Assembly (NCBI GenBank): GCA_029011315.1
Contig: JAQXLA010000011.1
Coordinates: 1 to 47,144, forward strand
DNA: 47,144 nucleotides
Direction: 5' to 3'
DNA from: Desulfovibrionaceae bacterium
Lineage (GTDB): Bacteria > Desulfobacterota > Desulfovibrionia > Desulfovibrionales > Desulfovibrionaceae
The position numbers and the translations under genes are program-made. Shown piece by piece: positions 17,033 to 26,665 of the stretch. The notes under the pieces were generated by a model, which saw only the letters and a program-made list of their open reading frames with translations, was not told the DNA's origin and ran no database searches. Numbering within the stretch: the first letter of the stretch is position 1; each line of letters starts with the position of its first letter.

Positions 17033-17815
17033 TTACTGATTTTTCCACGGCACAAACCAGCCAAGGCCGTCTTCCGTTCTTCCATCCGGATTGTATTCGC
17101 ATCCTACAGATCCCGTATAGCCCGAATCATCCAGCAGGCGACAGATATGCGGGAAAGACAGCTCTCCGGAATCCGGTTCATGCCGATCCGGCACTCCAGC
17201 GATCTGGCAATGTCCTATAAAAGGCAGCAGCTTTTGAAAACGCGCTGAAACATTGCCCTGTTCCATCTGACAGTGGAAAAAATCAAACTGCAGACGAATA
17301 TTTTTCCGCTGCAGGCGCTGAATGTAGTCAGCGGCCTGTTCCTGAGTCCGAAGAAAATACTGCGGCATGCTGATATGGTTGATCGGTTCCAAACAGATTT
17401 CAAGCCCCGCATCTGCACAGCGATCCGCAGCGCGTGCCATATTGGAAAACCACACAGCTTCCATTTCTTCCTCTGATACGCCTGCAGGCCTGTTTCCGGA
17501 CATAACGTGAATTCGCGGACAACGCAGAACCCCAGCCCAGGATATAGCCATTTCCAGCCCCGCGTCAAAATCAGCATTTCTCCCGGGGATACAGGCAAGT
17601 CCACGCTCCCCTTTTTCCCAATTTCCGGGAAAAGCGTTGAACAAGACGACTGAAATATTGGCTTTTCCAGCTTTTTCAGCCAAAAAATCAGCACTCCAGG
17701 CATAAGGAAAAAGAAATTCCGCACGCCTGAATCCGGCATCTGCCGCAGCCTGAAAACGATCGGGAAACGCCTTTTCCGTAAACATCATCGTGAGATTTGC
17801 TGCGAAATGCGGCAT
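17033..17815 (-). CDS. Hydroxypyruvate isomerase / 2-oxo-tetronate isomerase
   Basis: The 260-residue product is a xylose isomerase-like TIM barrel of the Hyi/OtnI type: FAANLTMMFTE at the start, ICLEPIN with a metal-binding Glu, QFDFFHCQ with a metal Asp/His, GHCQIAGVPDRHEPDSGE and a final GCEYNP. Length is normal. AGGAGG lies 5 nt upstream of the ATG at 17815. It heads a two-gene unit with the reductase downstream. Hyi and OtnI cannot be told apart here; both interconvert a 2-keto acid and a semialdehyde. Confidence 0.88.
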   Translation of the reverse strand: MPHFAANLTMMFTEKAFPDRFQAAADAGFRRAEFLFPYAWSADFLAEKAGKANISVVLFNAFPGNWEKGERGLACIPGRNADFDAGLEMAISWAGVLRCPRIHVMSGNRPAGVSEEEMEAVWFSNMARAADRCADAGLEICLEPINHISMPQYFLRTQEQAADYIQRLQRKNIRLQFDFFHCQMEQGNVSARFQKLLPFIGHCQIAGVPDRHEPDSGELSFPHICRLLDDSGYTGSVGCEYNPDGRTEDGLGWFVPWKNQ

Positions 17816-17945
17816 TTTGTCCTCCTGCACAACGATTCATCCTCAATTCTCAAAAACAGACTGTGGACATCGTTTTTTTTGATTGATACAACTTTTTCAG
17901 GCAACATCTGCCTGATTGCGATTCAAATTCAAGGAGTTTTATCTT

Positions 17946-18365
17946 ATGGAACGCACTTTTTCCATTATCAAGCCCGATGCCGTGGCTCGCAACCTGACTG
18001 GAGAAATCCTCGCCATGATTCAGGGAGCCGGACTGAAAGTTATTGCCATGAAAATGATTCATCTGACGAAAGAACAGGCCGAAGGATTCTACGCTGTGCA
18101 TCGTGAACGCCCCTTCTTCGACAGCCTGACAACCTACATGAGCTCAGGGCCTATCGTCTGCTCCATTCTTGAAGGAGACAATGCGATCCGCCGCTATCGG
18201 GATCTGATGGGAGCCACCAATCCTGAACAGGCTGCTGAAGGCACTATCCGGAAAAAGTATGCTGTCAATATCGAAGCCAATTCCGTACATGGCTCCGATG
18301 CGCCTGAAACAGCTGCATTCGAAATGGGCTATTTCTTCAACGCGTTCGAAATCGTTGGCAAATAA
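17946..18365 (+). CDS. ndk: Nucleoside diphosphate kinase
   Basis: Transfers phosphate between nucleoside tri- and diphosphates. The 139-residue protein has IIKPDAV at the N-terminus and the active-site histidine in [12 protein letters not shown] (about residue 115). AAGGAG lies 8 nt upstream of the ATG. It is divergent from the Hyi/GarR pair and followed by its own terminator. Confidence 0.97.
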   Translation: MERTFSIIKPDAVARNLTGEILAMIQGAGLKVIAMKMIHLTKEQAEGFYAVHRERPFFDSLTTYMSSGPIVCSILEGDNAIRRYRDLMGATNPEQAAEGTIRKKYAVNIEANSVHGSDAPETAAFEMGYFFNAFEIVGK

Positions 18366-18382
18366 CAAACGTTTTTACATAC

Positions 18383-18414
18383 GGGAAGGACAGCACAGCG
18401 TCCTTCCCTTTTTT
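18383..18414 (+). terminator. Terminator of ndk
   Basis: A 9-bp stem GGGAAGGAC/GTCCTTCCC with an 8-nt loop, followed by six T residues. Confidence 0.9.
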
Positions 18415-18464
18415 CGTTCAAGTATTCTATGCGATTTTTCATTCCTTTGCATTAAGCAAATCCA

Positions 18465-19028
18465 TCAGACGAAGACGCCGTGATCGGCCAGAATTTTCAC
18501 ACCGATTGCAACCAGAATACAGCCTCCGCATCGCTCAGCCCATTGTCCCATGGAGAATGCTTCGCCAAGCCTCCGCCCTATCATCAGCCCCGCTCCGGCA
18601 ATGACCGTACAGACAATTCCGATAAGAACGGAAGCACTCCAGATATTGATATCCAGCATGGAAAACGACATGCCGATTCCCAGGGCATCCAGACTTGTTG
18701 CGACGGCTAGCGTCAACGCCGTCCATGGAGCTGCAAAATCCAAATTGTTCAGATGCCCATTTTCGGAACGGGCTTCCCGTATCATGCTCAAGCCTATCCA
18801 CGCGAGAAGCGCAAAGGCAATCCAGTGATCCCAGGTTTCAATCAAACTGCGCACAGAAGATCCGATCATCCATCCTAAAACCGGCATCAGAAACTGGAAC
18901 AGGCCGAACAGCACAGGCAAGCGCAGCAGATGTGTTTGTCTTGCGTTCATACTGCCGGCACAGACGGAAACCGCAAACGCATCCAGAGACAGCGCTACAG
19001 CAATCAAAGACAATTCAAAATACGACAT
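18465..19028 (-). CDS. mntP: Manganese efflux pump MntP
   Basis: A 187-residue membrane protein with six hydrophobic helices in two halves. The paired metal-site helices read SLDAFAVSV and SLDALGIGM, diagnostic for MntP. It exports Mn(II). The start ATG at 19028 shares its A with the TGA of dsrN (TGATG), so translation is coupled to the dsr cluster. Only a weak GGAG, about 11 nt away, precedes it, supporting coupling. Confidence 0.92.
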   Translation of the reverse strand: MSYFELSLIAVALSLDAFAVSVCAGSMNARQTHLLRLPVLFGLFQFLMPVLGWMIGSSVRSLIETWDHWIAFALLAWIGLSMIREARSENGHLNNLDFAAPWTALTLAVATSLDALGIGMSFSMLDINIWSASVLIGIVCTVIAGAGLMIGRRLGEAFSMGQWAERCGGCILVAIGVKILADHGVFV

Positions 19029-20497
19029 CAAGACGCAAACTCCGTGCAACTTTTTCTTTCAGACGCCCATTCCTGGCACAATGCTACAAAACGAGATGCC
19101 CAGTGCGGAACGGCCGGAGCATACAGCTGTACAAATGTTCCAAACGTTCGGCGCACGGCATATCCGTCAGCATACGTTTCCTGATCGTCAGCCCTTCCAA
19201 AGGGTCTTCGCCGCAATCTAAGCCATCCATCCTCTGTGTTCCGGCTCAGGCAGCGAACATAATGGAAGGAATGACCCCGCCATATTGATCCGGCAGGATG
19301 AAAAGGCGTTTCCCTTGCCGCTTCAACAGTCACATACCCCAAATTGCCCGGCCTGGAAATGCTTTCAAAATCAAGAGGAAAAATACCGCTCATAGGAGCA
19401 GTTTCCGCATTTTTCCGAAAGGTTCGTCCAAGCAGTACAAAACTGCCTCCTTCAGCATAAATGGGCATGCCTTCTTCTGAAAAATGGCGCAAAACAGCCA
19501 GTTTTTCTCTCAAGCTCTCCAGATTGGAAAAAAAATCTGGGATACCGCTTCCAAGATACAATCCGTCAATCGAAGGCCAATGCTCTATATCAGATAAATT
19601 CAGCTCAACAAGCTCCGCACCCGAACGCCGCAGAGCCTCGAGATTTTCTCCATAATAAAAGCGCAGCCACTGATCTTGCACAAAGCCAATGCGGACGTTC
19701 GGTTCTCCGGAACAGAATATAGGGGGATACCGTTTCCAGCCGTGCAGTCGAATCGGATCGGCAAAGACCGGATCGACAAAAATATCTTCCGGCCAAAAAG
19801 GCATGCTCACCGGAAGTTCGGAAGCGGAACGCGCTAAGCCGAGAAGGCTGTCGATATCGGCATTTTGCTCCATCCAGTCAGAAAGATGTTCCAGAAGCTG
19901 TTCTGTCTCTTCGGGATCATCAAACAAGGGCAGCCCCATGCGTCTTTCCGGAAGAGGATTTTCTTCCATACGCGGCAACGCTCCCAAAACCGGAATGCCC
20001 GTTTTCGATTCAATGGCTCTGCGAGCCGCTTCAGCATGACGGAACGATCCGCAGCGATTTAATAACACGCCGTGGACGGGGGCCGAGGCAGACAGGCCGG
20101 CCATTACGGCAGCTGCAGTATCGGCCATGCAGGCGATATTGAGCACGATCACGGTCGGAGCCTGCAGCAGCTCGGCCAGATCCGCTGTGGTGCCTCCAGG
20201 AATACTGCCGTCAAGGAGACCTCGGTTTCCCTCAATCAGAGTAATATCCGCATCAGCGGCTGTACGGGAAAACAGCGACAGCAGACGCCCTTTTTCCAGA
20301 AAAAAGGGATCCAGATTGACGCATCTGCTTCCGGACGCGACAGAGAGCCATTCCGAATCGATGTAATCCGGGCCTTTTTTACACGCTGCTATGGAAAATC
20401 CGCGACGGCGCAAAAATGCCGCAAGCCCAACAGTTACCAGCGTTTTGCCACTGCTTCCTGAAGTGGCAGAAAAGATCAGTCTTGCTCCAGATCGCAT
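19028..20497 (-). CDS. dsrN: DsrN, siroheme amidase (CbiA/CobB family), without the glutaminase cysteine
   Basis: A 489-residue CbiA-type amidotransferase directly after dsrBD; dsrN in this position is taken to amidate the Dsr siroheme. The N-terminal synthetase domain is intact: P-loop SATSGSSGKTLVT at residue 10, then KKGPDYID, and EGNRGLLDG at about 90. In the C-terminal glutaminase domain, the segment that reads YAECGG in active CbiA/CobB is YAEGGS here. The nucleophile Cys is replaced by Gly at residue 350 (codon GGA, 19450-19448), while the late His (GHSFHY) is kept. The enzyme may use free ammonia or depend on a partner. Its stop overlaps the mntP start, and it begins just 5 nt after dsrBD. 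Confidence 0.9.
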   Translation of the reverse strand: MRSGARLIFSATSGSSGKTLVTVGLAAFLRRRGFSIAACKKGPDYIDSEWLSVASGSRCVNLDPFFLEKGRLLSLFSRTAADADITLIEGNRGLLDGSIPGGTTADLAELLQAPTVIVLNIACMADTAAAVMAGLSASAPVHGVLLNRCGSFRHAEAARRAIESKTGIPVLGALPRMEENPLPERRMGLPLFDDPEETEQLLEHLSDWMEQNADIDSLLGLARSASELPVSMPFWPEDIFVDPVFADPIRLHGWKRYPPIFCSGEPNVRIGFVQDQWLRFYYGENLEALRRSGAELVELNLSDIEHWPSIDGLYLGSGIPDFFSNLESLREKLAVLRHFSEEGMPIYAEGGSFVLLGRTFRKNAETAPMSGIFPLDFESISRPGNLGYVTVEAARETPFHPAGSIWRGHSFHYVRCLSRNTEDGWLRLRRRPFGRADDQETYADGYAVRRTFGTFVQLYAPAVPHWASRFVALCQEWASERKSCTEFAS

Positions 20498-20502
20498 GTT
20501 TT

Positions 20503-21969
20503 TTACCTTGCATCAGACGAAGGATTCTCTTCGTCCTGCCCCGACGCTTCCCGCAGCGCATACAGCGTTGTGGATCCTGAAGACCAGTAAACCAGCGTGC
20601 CTTCCTGAACCATTTCTGTCAGCAGCGTTTTGATGTGCCTGGCATCTTCATCAGGAAGCAGATCCTGAAATTCTCGAAAATAATGGCGAGTTTTGGCGGT
20701 TCGTGAAGCCTTTTTTTCCCGTAGGAAATCGAGAATGCGTGTCTTTAGCTCCAGGGAAGAATGCTGCTGTCCCTCACCCTGTGTATTCCGCAAAGCGTGC
20801 GCGACAGCATTTTCCGCATCTTCCGTAAATCGGAAATGTGTGCTGTGCCGCCATGTTTCTCCGGCCGATTCTTTGAAGTCATCAATCAGATGGTGCGTAA
20901 ATGGCAAGCCAGTCAATTCAAAAAAGCTTTCCCAGCCAATACGATCAACCCAGTCGCCAATGCGCTCATATTTTTCAGCGTGTTCTGCGTACACCTGCAC
21001 GATATGAACAACCGTATCGGTCAATGTCTTCCAGCGCGGCGGCTCATTGGGAATATACGGCACGACGATACGGGAAAACTTCGGCTCGCTGATGCGGTTG
21101 GAAATTTTTCCGCCGATCATGACCGCCACGCCGTCCCCCTCCCCGTCAGCAACAGGAAGAGCCGGACACATCGTGTAGCAGTTTCCGCAGTACATACACC
21201 GTTCCTTATCAATTTCCACTGTGGAAATCTGCCTGCCGTTGATCTCCTTTTTTACCGCTTTGACAGCACCTGTCGGGCAGGCGGCCACAGCCAGAGGCAC
21301 TTCGCAAACCTGGTGCAGCCGATCCGCATCGACCAGAGGCGGCTTGCGGTGAATGCCCACGATACCGATATCCGAACAATGCACAGCACCGCACATATTG
21401 ATGCAGCATGCCAGAGAAATCCGCACTGGAGCCGGCAAACGCATGGATCCGAACTCCGCATACAATGCATCCATGACCGATTTTACCGGACCAGAAGCAT
21501 CCGTAGCCGTAGTATGGCAATGTACCCATCCCTGCGTGTGCACCATATTGGACACGCAGGCTCCTGTACCGCCGATCGGAAACTTAAAGGATCCTCCCGG
21601 AAACTTCCTCTGTGCCAGATCGGCCTTTAACGCATCAAGCGTCTCCAAATCTGTAACCATGAATTCAAGGTTGTTTCTGGTAGTCCAGCGCACATGCCCG
21701 CCGCAATACGCATCGGCTATATCGCAGATTTCACGGATCATGCTGACAGACATCAGACGAGTCGTTCCGCAGCGCACGGTATAGACTCGATCGCCGGACT
21801 CTGCTTCATGCATCAACACGCCAGGCTCCAGAATCTCATGATACATCCATTTTCCAAAATTTTTCCGAATCACATCTGGAAAAAATTCATCGTATCTGCG
21901 TGGGCCGATATCAGAAATACGATTTTTCATGGGATTTGCAGGATCGTATCCTGAAGAGATAAATGCCAT
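20503..21969 (-). CDS. dsrB: Dissimilatory sulfite reductase beta subunit fused to DsrD
   Basis: The 488-residue product is two proteins in one. Residues 1 to about 385 are Dsr[10 protein letters not shown], siroheme/cluster cysteines in [15 protein letters not shown], and a ferredoxin insert [12 protein letters not shown]. From about residue 407 the chain is DsrD, a small winged-helix protein: [21 protein letters not shown] and the signature [13 protein letters not shown] 20-residue linker rich in Gln and polar residues joins them. Stand-alone DsrB is about 380 residues and DsrD about 80. The fusion is known from Bilophila wadsworthia. With DsrA it reduces sulfite. It starts 8 nt after dsrA. 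Confidence 0.97.
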   Translation of the reverse strand: MAFISSGYDPANPMKNRISDIGPRRYDEFFPDVIRKNFGKWMYHEILEPGVLMHEAESGDRVYTVRCGTTRLMSVSMIREICDIADAYCGGHVRWTTRNNLEFMVTDLETLDALKADLAQRKFPGGSFKFPIGGTGACVSNMVHTQGWVHCHTTATDASGPVKSVMDALYAEFGSMRLPAPVRISLACCINMCGAVHCSDIGIVGIHRKPPLVDADRLHQVCEVPLAVAACPTGAVKAVKKEINGRQISTVEIDKERCMYCGNCYTMCPALPVADGEGDGVAVMIGGKISNRISEPKFSRIVVPYIPNEPPRWKTLTDTVVHIVQVYAEHAEKYERIGDWVDRIGWESFFELTGLPFTHHLIDDFKESAGETWRHSTHFRFTEDAENAVAHALRNTQGEGQQHSSLELKTRILDFLREKKASRTAKTRHYFREFQDLLPDEDARHIKTLLTEMVQEGTLVYWSSGSTTLYALREASGQDEENPSSDAR

Positions 21970-21977
21970 ACGCCCCC

Positions 21978-23291
21978 CTAATGCTGATGCCGTGACCGAA
22001 ATGCCTTCAAATCGCGATTCCGACCGCCCGGAACTTCGTTTTCCCTGAAAAACATGTATGGATTGGTTCTCGGTGCTCTGATCTGCTGAGGCAAAGGAGG
22101 CAATCCCGTCGCATCCAGCAATTGCTGCAGTGAAAGACGCTTCACCGTCTCGCCAAGCCGTTCACGGTTTTTCGCCACATCTGCCCACCAATTCCAGACT
22201 TTTTCAATCAAATCTTCGACTTCCGCATAAGGAGGTTCCATGGGTATGAACGGCAGAAGCAGAGAGCCTAGCTGAGCGCCATGAACCACTGGAGCTTTGG
22301 CTCCGAACAGCACAGAAGCACCCTGCTCTGTTCCGATGCGCAATGCCCTGGGTATGACATTAATACAGTGCATGCAGCGAACGCACTGCTTGTTGTCGAT
22401 ATGCAGATTCCGCCCATCCCAGCGCATGCAGTGCGTCGGACAGCGGCCAATGACTTCTTTCTCAATGTCAAACGGTCCCCAGTTCCGGCTTGCGTGCGCA
22501 CCGGCATTGGGTGGGAACTCTCCGCCGATATACGCGCGGACAGCTTCCTGATCCATACGAATATCGTCCTTCCAGGTACCAACAAAAGCCAAATCCGAAC
22601 GGGCCATAGCCGCAACGCAACCATTGGGACAGCCGTCAAACTTCAGCTTGAACTTGTACGGAAATGCCGGGCGATGCAGTTCATCCTGATATTCCTGAGT
22701 GAGATGCCAGCAAACTTCCTGAGTATTATAGCAGGCAAATTCGCAGCGGCTTCGGCCAAGACAGGCTGCCGGGGTTCTGAGATTGGATCCGGAACCTCCC
22801 AGATCGGTTTTCAGCTGATGCGTAAGATCATGAAAAACTTCTTCCAGCTGCGGCGTATCCGTTCCTATGAGAACGATATCCCCGGTAGATCCGTGCATAT
22901 TCGTCAAGCCGGATCCTCTCATTTCCCACATATCGCACAGCTGGCGCAGATAGGAAGTACTGTAAAACTTTCCTGAAGGCTGCGCGACGCGGAGCGTATG
23001 AAACTGGGCGACACCCGGATATTTTTCCGGCTGATCGCAGTAACGGCCAATGACGCCGCCACCATAGCCGAAGACGCCGACGACGCCGCCGTGCTTCCAG
23101 TGCGTTTCCCGATCTCTGTAAGATTCTTCCAGCAGACCAAGCAGATCTTCCGGAGCATCTGCGGGGATCTGAAAGGAAACCTGATTGGGATTTTCCTTTC
23201 GATGTGCAATTTCCTGCCGTATGTCCGAAACAAAACTCGGCCAGGGTCCTTCTTCCAATTGATCCAGCAAAGGCGTTGGGTGCTTTGCCAT
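21978..23291 (-). CDS. dsrA: Dissimilatory sulfite reductase alpha subunit
   Basis: The catalytic alpha subunit of DsrAB (437 residues). The siroheme-[4Fe-4S] ligands appear as [12 protein letters not shown] (Cys-x5-Cys) and FDGCPNGC (Cys-x3-Cys), and the ferredoxin domain as GRCPTHC and [22 protein letters not shown] is a DsrA hallmark. It reduces sulfite in the cytoplasm with electrons arriving via DsrC/DsrMKJOP, which are not in the window. The start lies 2 nt after the rlpA stop, with GGAGAA inside the rlpA 3' end as its ribosome-binding site. Confidence 0.97.
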   Translation of the reverse strand: MAKHPTPLLDQLEEGPWPSFVSDIRQEIAHRKENPNQVSFQIPADAPEDLLGLLEESYRDRETHWKHGGVVGVFGYGGGVIGRYCDQPEKYPGVAQFHTLRVAQPSGKFYSTSYLRQLCDMWEMRGSGLTNMHGSTGDIVLIGTDTPQLEEVFHDLTHQLKTDLGGSGSNLRTPAACLGRSRCEFACYNTQEVCWHLTQEYQDELHRPAFPYKFKLKFDGCPNGCVAAMARSDLAFVGTWKDDIRMDQEAVRAYIGGEFPPNAGAHASRNWGPFDIEKEVIGRCPTHCMRWDGRNLHIDNKQCVRCMHCINVIPRALRIGTEQGASVLFGAKAPVVHGAQLGSLLLPFIPMEPPYAEVEDLIEKVWNWWADVAKNRERLGETVKRLSLQQLLDATGLPPLPQQIRAPRTNPYMFFRENEVPGGRNRDLKAFRSRHQH

Positions 23292-23293
23292 AA

Positions 23294-23665
23294 TTATTTC
23301 TCCGCAAGGACTTCAAGTTTAACGCGGGAAATGCCGTAGCGCACCATCTCAATTTTTTTTGCGGCTTCACGTGACAAATCAATAATTCGGCGCTTGATAT
23401 AGGGTCCTCGATCATTGATTCTTACAATAACGGAACGCCCGTTGCGCAGATGCGTCACACGCACAAGCGTGCCTATGGGAAGCGTTCGATGTGCTGCCGT
23501 CATTCTGTCTTTATGATACCGCTCTCCGCTGGATGTCGGCTCCCCGTGAAATCTATCGCTGTAAATTGAAGCAAGTCCCACCATAGGTCCTCGGGCATGA
23601 GCCCCGGGCGAAAAGGACACTGTCAGACAGCATAAACAGACGGAACAGATGACTATCGGTCGCAT
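23294..23665 (-). CDS. RlpA-like double-psi beta-barrel protein
   Basis: The 123-residue product has a signal peptide (cleavage near AHA) and an RlpA barrel: GLASIYSDRFHGEPTSSGE, then TAAHRTLPIGTLVRVTHL, then VIVRINDRGP and IDLSREAAKKI. The catalytic Asp and His are in family context. There is no SPOR domain, so it is a short form. It acts on peptidoglycan. It precedes dsrA by 2 nt, an uncommon neighbour for dsr genes. AGGAGG lies 5 nt before the ATG at 23665. Confidence 0.9.
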   Translation of the reverse strand: MRPIVICSVCLCCLTVSFSPGAHARGPMVGLASIYSDRFHGEPTSSGERYHKDRMTAAHRTLPIGTLVRVTHLRNGRSVIVRINDRGPYIKRRIIDLSREAAKKIEMVRYGISRVKLEVLAEK

Positions 23666-23792
23666 GAAACCTCCTGTGTTCTGAAAAATCTGTCAATGCA
23701 CGGATTCATAACATACCGTTTTTTGTGATTTTTGTACAGATCAGGTCTCTTCCGGCGCATACAGCCTGTCTGGAGATGCCTTTTTGCCTCTC

Positions 23793-23821
23793 TTGACTAT
23801 CAGCCGTACCTCGGCATAAAA
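23793..23821 (+). promoter_or_regulatory. Possible promoter of hisH-hisF
   Basis: TTGACT (23793-23798) and ATAAAA (23816-23821) are 17 bp apart, about 43 bp before the hisH ATG. Confidence 0.35.
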
Positions 23822-23863
23822 GTTGAAAAAACGTCAACGCAGACCATCTGCACTGGATTGTAT

Positions 23864-24523
23864 ATGCTCGCCATTCTTGACTACGGAGCCGGCAATCAGA
23901 CCAGCGTCCGAAGAGCACTGGATCTCCTTGGCATTCCCTGCCGCATTACTGCGGATTCCGGGGATCTCGAACGTTCAGCCGGAATCATTTTTCCCGGTGT
24001 TGGAGCCTCCGGACAGGCTATGCACCGTCTTCAGACTACAGGTTTGGACACCGTACTGAAAAAACATATTGCCCATGGAAAACCCCTGCTGGGGATCTGC
24101 CTTGGCTGTCAGATCATGCTTGAATACAGCGAGGAAAACCAGACTGAAACCCTTGGTATTCTGCCCGGAAAATGCGTCCGTTTTTCTGAAAATTTGCAGG
24201 ATCAGGGTGTTCCCGTCCGCATTCCCCATATGGGCTGGAATACCCTCCATTTCCGCAGGGAAAGCCCGCTCTTTGCCGGAGTTGATCCGGAAAGCTCCTA
24301 TTATTTTGTGCACAGCTATTATACAAAACCGGCAGAAGATCTTATCATCGCTGAATGCACATATGGGCTGGATTTCTGCGCCGCATTCGGCCGTGATGGT
24401 CTATGGGCTGTTCAGTTCCATCCGGAAAAAAGCGGCAGGCCAGGTCTTAAAATTCTCCAAAACTTCTATGACTGGTGCGTAAAACAGAACGTCTGCGCAG
24501 AAAATGGAGCTGTCTTATGCTGA
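23864..24523 (+). CDS. hisH: Imidazole glycerol phosphate synthase, glutaminase subunit
   Basis: Supplies ammonia to HisF for imidazole ring closure in histidine synthesis. The 219-residue protein has a complete triad: nucleophile Cys in GICLGCQ, then His and Glu in [15 protein letters not shown] at the N-terminus is replaced by DYGAGNQ, normal for HisH. Upstream in-frame codons give a non-family tail, so the ATG at 23864 is chosen, although its ribosome-binding site is weak. It overlaps hisF by 7 bp. Confidence 0.95.
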   Translation: MLAILDYGAGNQTSVRRALDLLGIPCRITADSGDLERSAGIIFPGVGASGQAMHRLQTTGLDTVLKKHIAHGKPLLGICLGCQIMLEYSEENQTETLGILPGKCVRFSENLQDQGVPVRIPHMGWNTLHFRRESPLFAGVDPESSYYFVHSYYTKPAEDLIIAECTYGLDFCAAFGRDGLWAVQFHPEKSGRPGLKILQNFYDWCVKQNVCAENGAVLC

Positions 24524-25293
24524 GCAAACGGGTTATCCCCTGCCTTGATGTGCGCAACGGCATCCTGACAAAGGGCGTCCGTTTCGAAGGCAACAAAGAT
24601 ATCGGAGATCCTGTGGACGCCGCAAAGCGCTACTACGAAGAAGGAGCCGATGAAATCGTCTTCTACGATATCACCGCTTCGCATGAAGCCCGGGGAATCT
24701 TCCTCAATGTTGTCGAGGAAGTTGCTTCAAAAATCTGTATTCCTTTTTCCGTCGGGGGCGGCATTGCATCCGTTGAGGATATGCGCGCCGTTCTTCTGGC
24801 CGGAGCTGAAAAAATATCCATTAATTCTTCTGCAGTCACCCATCCTGAATTGATTCAGGACGGATCTGAAGCGTTCGGTTCGCAGGCCATTGTCGTAGGC
24901 ATGGATGTTCGAAAGACTCTTGTTTCCGACGCCATTCCTTCAGGATACGAAATTGTGATTCATGGAGGAAGAAAACCCATGGGGCTCGATGCCCTGCAAT
25001 GGGCAAAACGCTGTGAACAACTCGGAGCCGGAGAAATCTGTCTGAATTCTATCGATGCTGACGGCACTAAAGACGGCTATGAACTCCAGCTGACCCGACT
25101 GATCAGCGAAGCCGTCCGCATTCCTGTCATTGCGTCGGGAGGAGCCGGCAAGCCCGAACATCTTGCGGATGCTGTCACAGCGGGCAAAGCTTCGGCCGCT
25201 TTGGTCGCATCCATTGTGCATTTTGGTGAATATTCCATTCCGGAACTGAAGGCCTACATGGCCTCCCAAGGCATCCCTGTCCGCATGCGCTAA
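24517..25293 (+). CDS. hisF: Imidazole glycerol phosphate synthase, cyclase subunit
   Basis: The cyclase half of IGP synthase: a 258-residue TIM barrel. CLDVRNG at residue 9 holds the catalytic Asp, [10 protein letters not shown] is a phosphate-binding loop, and VVGMDVRK carries the second Asp. [12 protein letters not shown] is the other phosphate loop. It starts inside hisH with GGAG about 8 nt upstream. Only hisH and hisF of the his pathway are here. Confidence 0.95.
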   Translation: MLSKRVIPCLDVRNGILTKGVRFEGNKDIGDPVDAAKRYYEEGADEIVFYDITASHEARGIFLNVVEEVASKICIPFSVGGGIASVEDMRAVLLAGAEKISINSSAVTHPELIQDGSEAFGSQAIVVGMDVRKTLVSDAIPSGYEIVIHGGRKPMGLDALQWAKRCEQLGAGEICLNSIDADGTKDGYELQLTRLISEAVRIPVIASGGAGKPEHLADAVTAGKASAALVASIVHFGEYSIPELKAYMASQGIPVRMR

Positions 25294-25297
25294 CCGA

Positions 25298-26032
25298 CTA
25301 TTTAAGCCTGGCTCTGGCCGCTACAGCCAGATGCACTTCCGCTGCGCCAGCATCAAGCAGCGTTTGGGAAGCCTCCTTCAATGTCGTTCCCGTCGTCATG
25401 ACATCATCAATAAGCAGAATGCGCCGCCCGGATATCCTGGATGAAGCCCGAAAAGCTCCCGCAAGATTGCCCGTGCGGCGCTGTCTGTCCTGAAGCTCCA
25501 CCTGAGAGACGGTATTGACAACACGTTCCAGCCATAGAGATTTCAACGGCACGCGCAGACGATCGGCCACAGGGGCTGCGAGAATCTGAGCCTGATTATA
25601 CCCCCTGCTTCTCAGACGCCTGGTATGCAGAGGAATAGGAACTACAGCATCAATGCTGCATTCCGCCGGCACAGACGCGCCGAGAGCCATCCCCATAAAG
25701 CGCAGCAGGGGCAATTCTCCATGAAATTTCCCGCGCAGAATCATCTCCCGCAGCAAACCTTCGTAATATCCCGTAAAATACAGTCTTTTCCATGGCGGAT
25801 TTGCTGCCGTGCAGGAAAAACAGACATCACTGAGACAGTCCTGAAACAGCGGCATTCCACATAGGGAACAGCGACGCACTTTCTTCTGCCGCAACGCTGA
25901 AAGGCAGGATTGACAGACATATCGTTCGCCGAGAGAGCCTCCAAAAGGCACAGCAAAAGGCTCTCCGCAAGCGAGACAGCGTTTTTCATCAAACCCGAGC
26001 CGGTGGATTATCGGTCGCATCATTGACAACAT
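25298..26032 (-). CDS. ComF-family phosphoribosyltransferase-like protein
   Basis: The product (about 244 residues) has an N-terminal zinc-finger region with four CxxC-type pairs (CLAC, CQSC, CSLC, CFSC) and a C-terminal PRTase fold: SRGYNQAQILA and the PRPP loop LLIDDVMTTGTT. ComF proteins are linked to DNA uptake in competent bacteria and possibly to DNA repair elsewhere. The start is uncertain among 26041 (TTG), 26032 and 26023; 26032 is used. It overlaps the end of the upstream flavoprotein gene, so they are probably co-transcribed. Confidence 0.9.
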   Translation of the reverse strand: MLSMMRPIIHRLGFDEKRCLACGEPFAVPFGGSLGERYVCQSCLSALRQKKVRRCSLCGMPLFQDCLSDVCFSCTAANPPWKRLYFTGYYEGLLREMILRGKFHGELPLLRFMGMALGASVPAECSIDAVVPIPLHTRRLRSRGYNQAQILAAPVADRLRVPLKSLWLERVVNTVSQVELQDRQRRTGNLAGAFRASSRISGRRILLIDDVMTTGTTLKEASQTLLDAGAAEVHLAVAARARLK

Positions 26033-26658
26033 GGCGAACAATCCGGCGGCTTTGCTTCCCTTTCTTTCAAGAAATCAGCTGCCATCCTGGCGAAATGATC
26101 CAGACTGCGCATCGTTTCAGCATGTTGCAGATCGCGGAAAGTTTCCACCCCGTACAGCGTTAGCAGCGCTTTCTGCGTGAAGCCAAGCACCCGCAGTGCA
26201 CAACGGGCAATCAGAGCATTGCCGTCAAAAAGATGCGCGCCTTTTTTTCGAGCTCCATAGTACACGGCAAAGAAGGGCTTTTCCGCAGGCAAAGACTGTG
26301 CCCAATACCGCTGAATACGATCAAACAGTGCTTTGACAGGCGCAGGCGGCCCGTAAAAATATACGGGAATCGTGAGAATCAATGCATCGGCCCGAATCAT
26401 TTCCCGCAGGACTTCGGCCGCTCTGTCAGTTCCGGGATGCCCGCAGGCATCAAAAGCAGTGCAGCCATCCAGAACACACTGATCGGGATGGCTGCTGCAA
26501 AATCCGCACCCCATGCAGGGACGCAGAGCTACATCGCTAATGCTGATGCGTTTGAGTGTGACGCCGCAACCGTTCAGAATGTTCTCCAGACGATCTGAAA
26601 GTACTTCTGTTGTTCCGCCTCGGTGCGGCGACCCTTCAAACAGCAAAACTTTCGGCAT
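26020..26658 (-). CDS. NADPH-dependent FMN reductase / flavodoxin-like protein
   Basis: The 212-residue protein has a flavodoxin fold: FEGSPHRGGTTEVLS is the FMN phosphate loop, and ALILTIPVYFYGPPAPVKALFDR is the isoalloxazine loop with the partner-binding helix. A cysteine-rich stretch CMGCGFC plus later Cys (DQCVLDGC) is typical of iron-sulfur flavoproteins, which may carry a [4Fe-4S] cluster. It would move electrons in the cytoplasm. It lies 7 nt after argF and overlaps the comF-like gene. Confidence 0.85.
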   Translation of the reverse strand: MPKVLLFEGSPHRGGTTEVLSDRLENILNGCGVTLKRISISDVALRPCMGCGFCSSHPDQCVLDGCTAFDACGHPGTDRAAEVLREMIRADALILTIPVYFYGPPAPVKALFDRIQRYWAQSLPAEKPFFAVYYGARKKGAHLFDGNALIARCALRVLGFTQKALLTLYGVETFRDLQHAETMRSLDHFARMAADFLKEREAKPPDCSPCCQ

Positions 26659-26665
26659 ATGCGGC

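Noticed and set aside
17899..17915. Small CAGGCA/TGCCTG hairpin before ndk as a terminator
   Set aside because: No T-run follows and it lies in the ndk leader; likely incidental.
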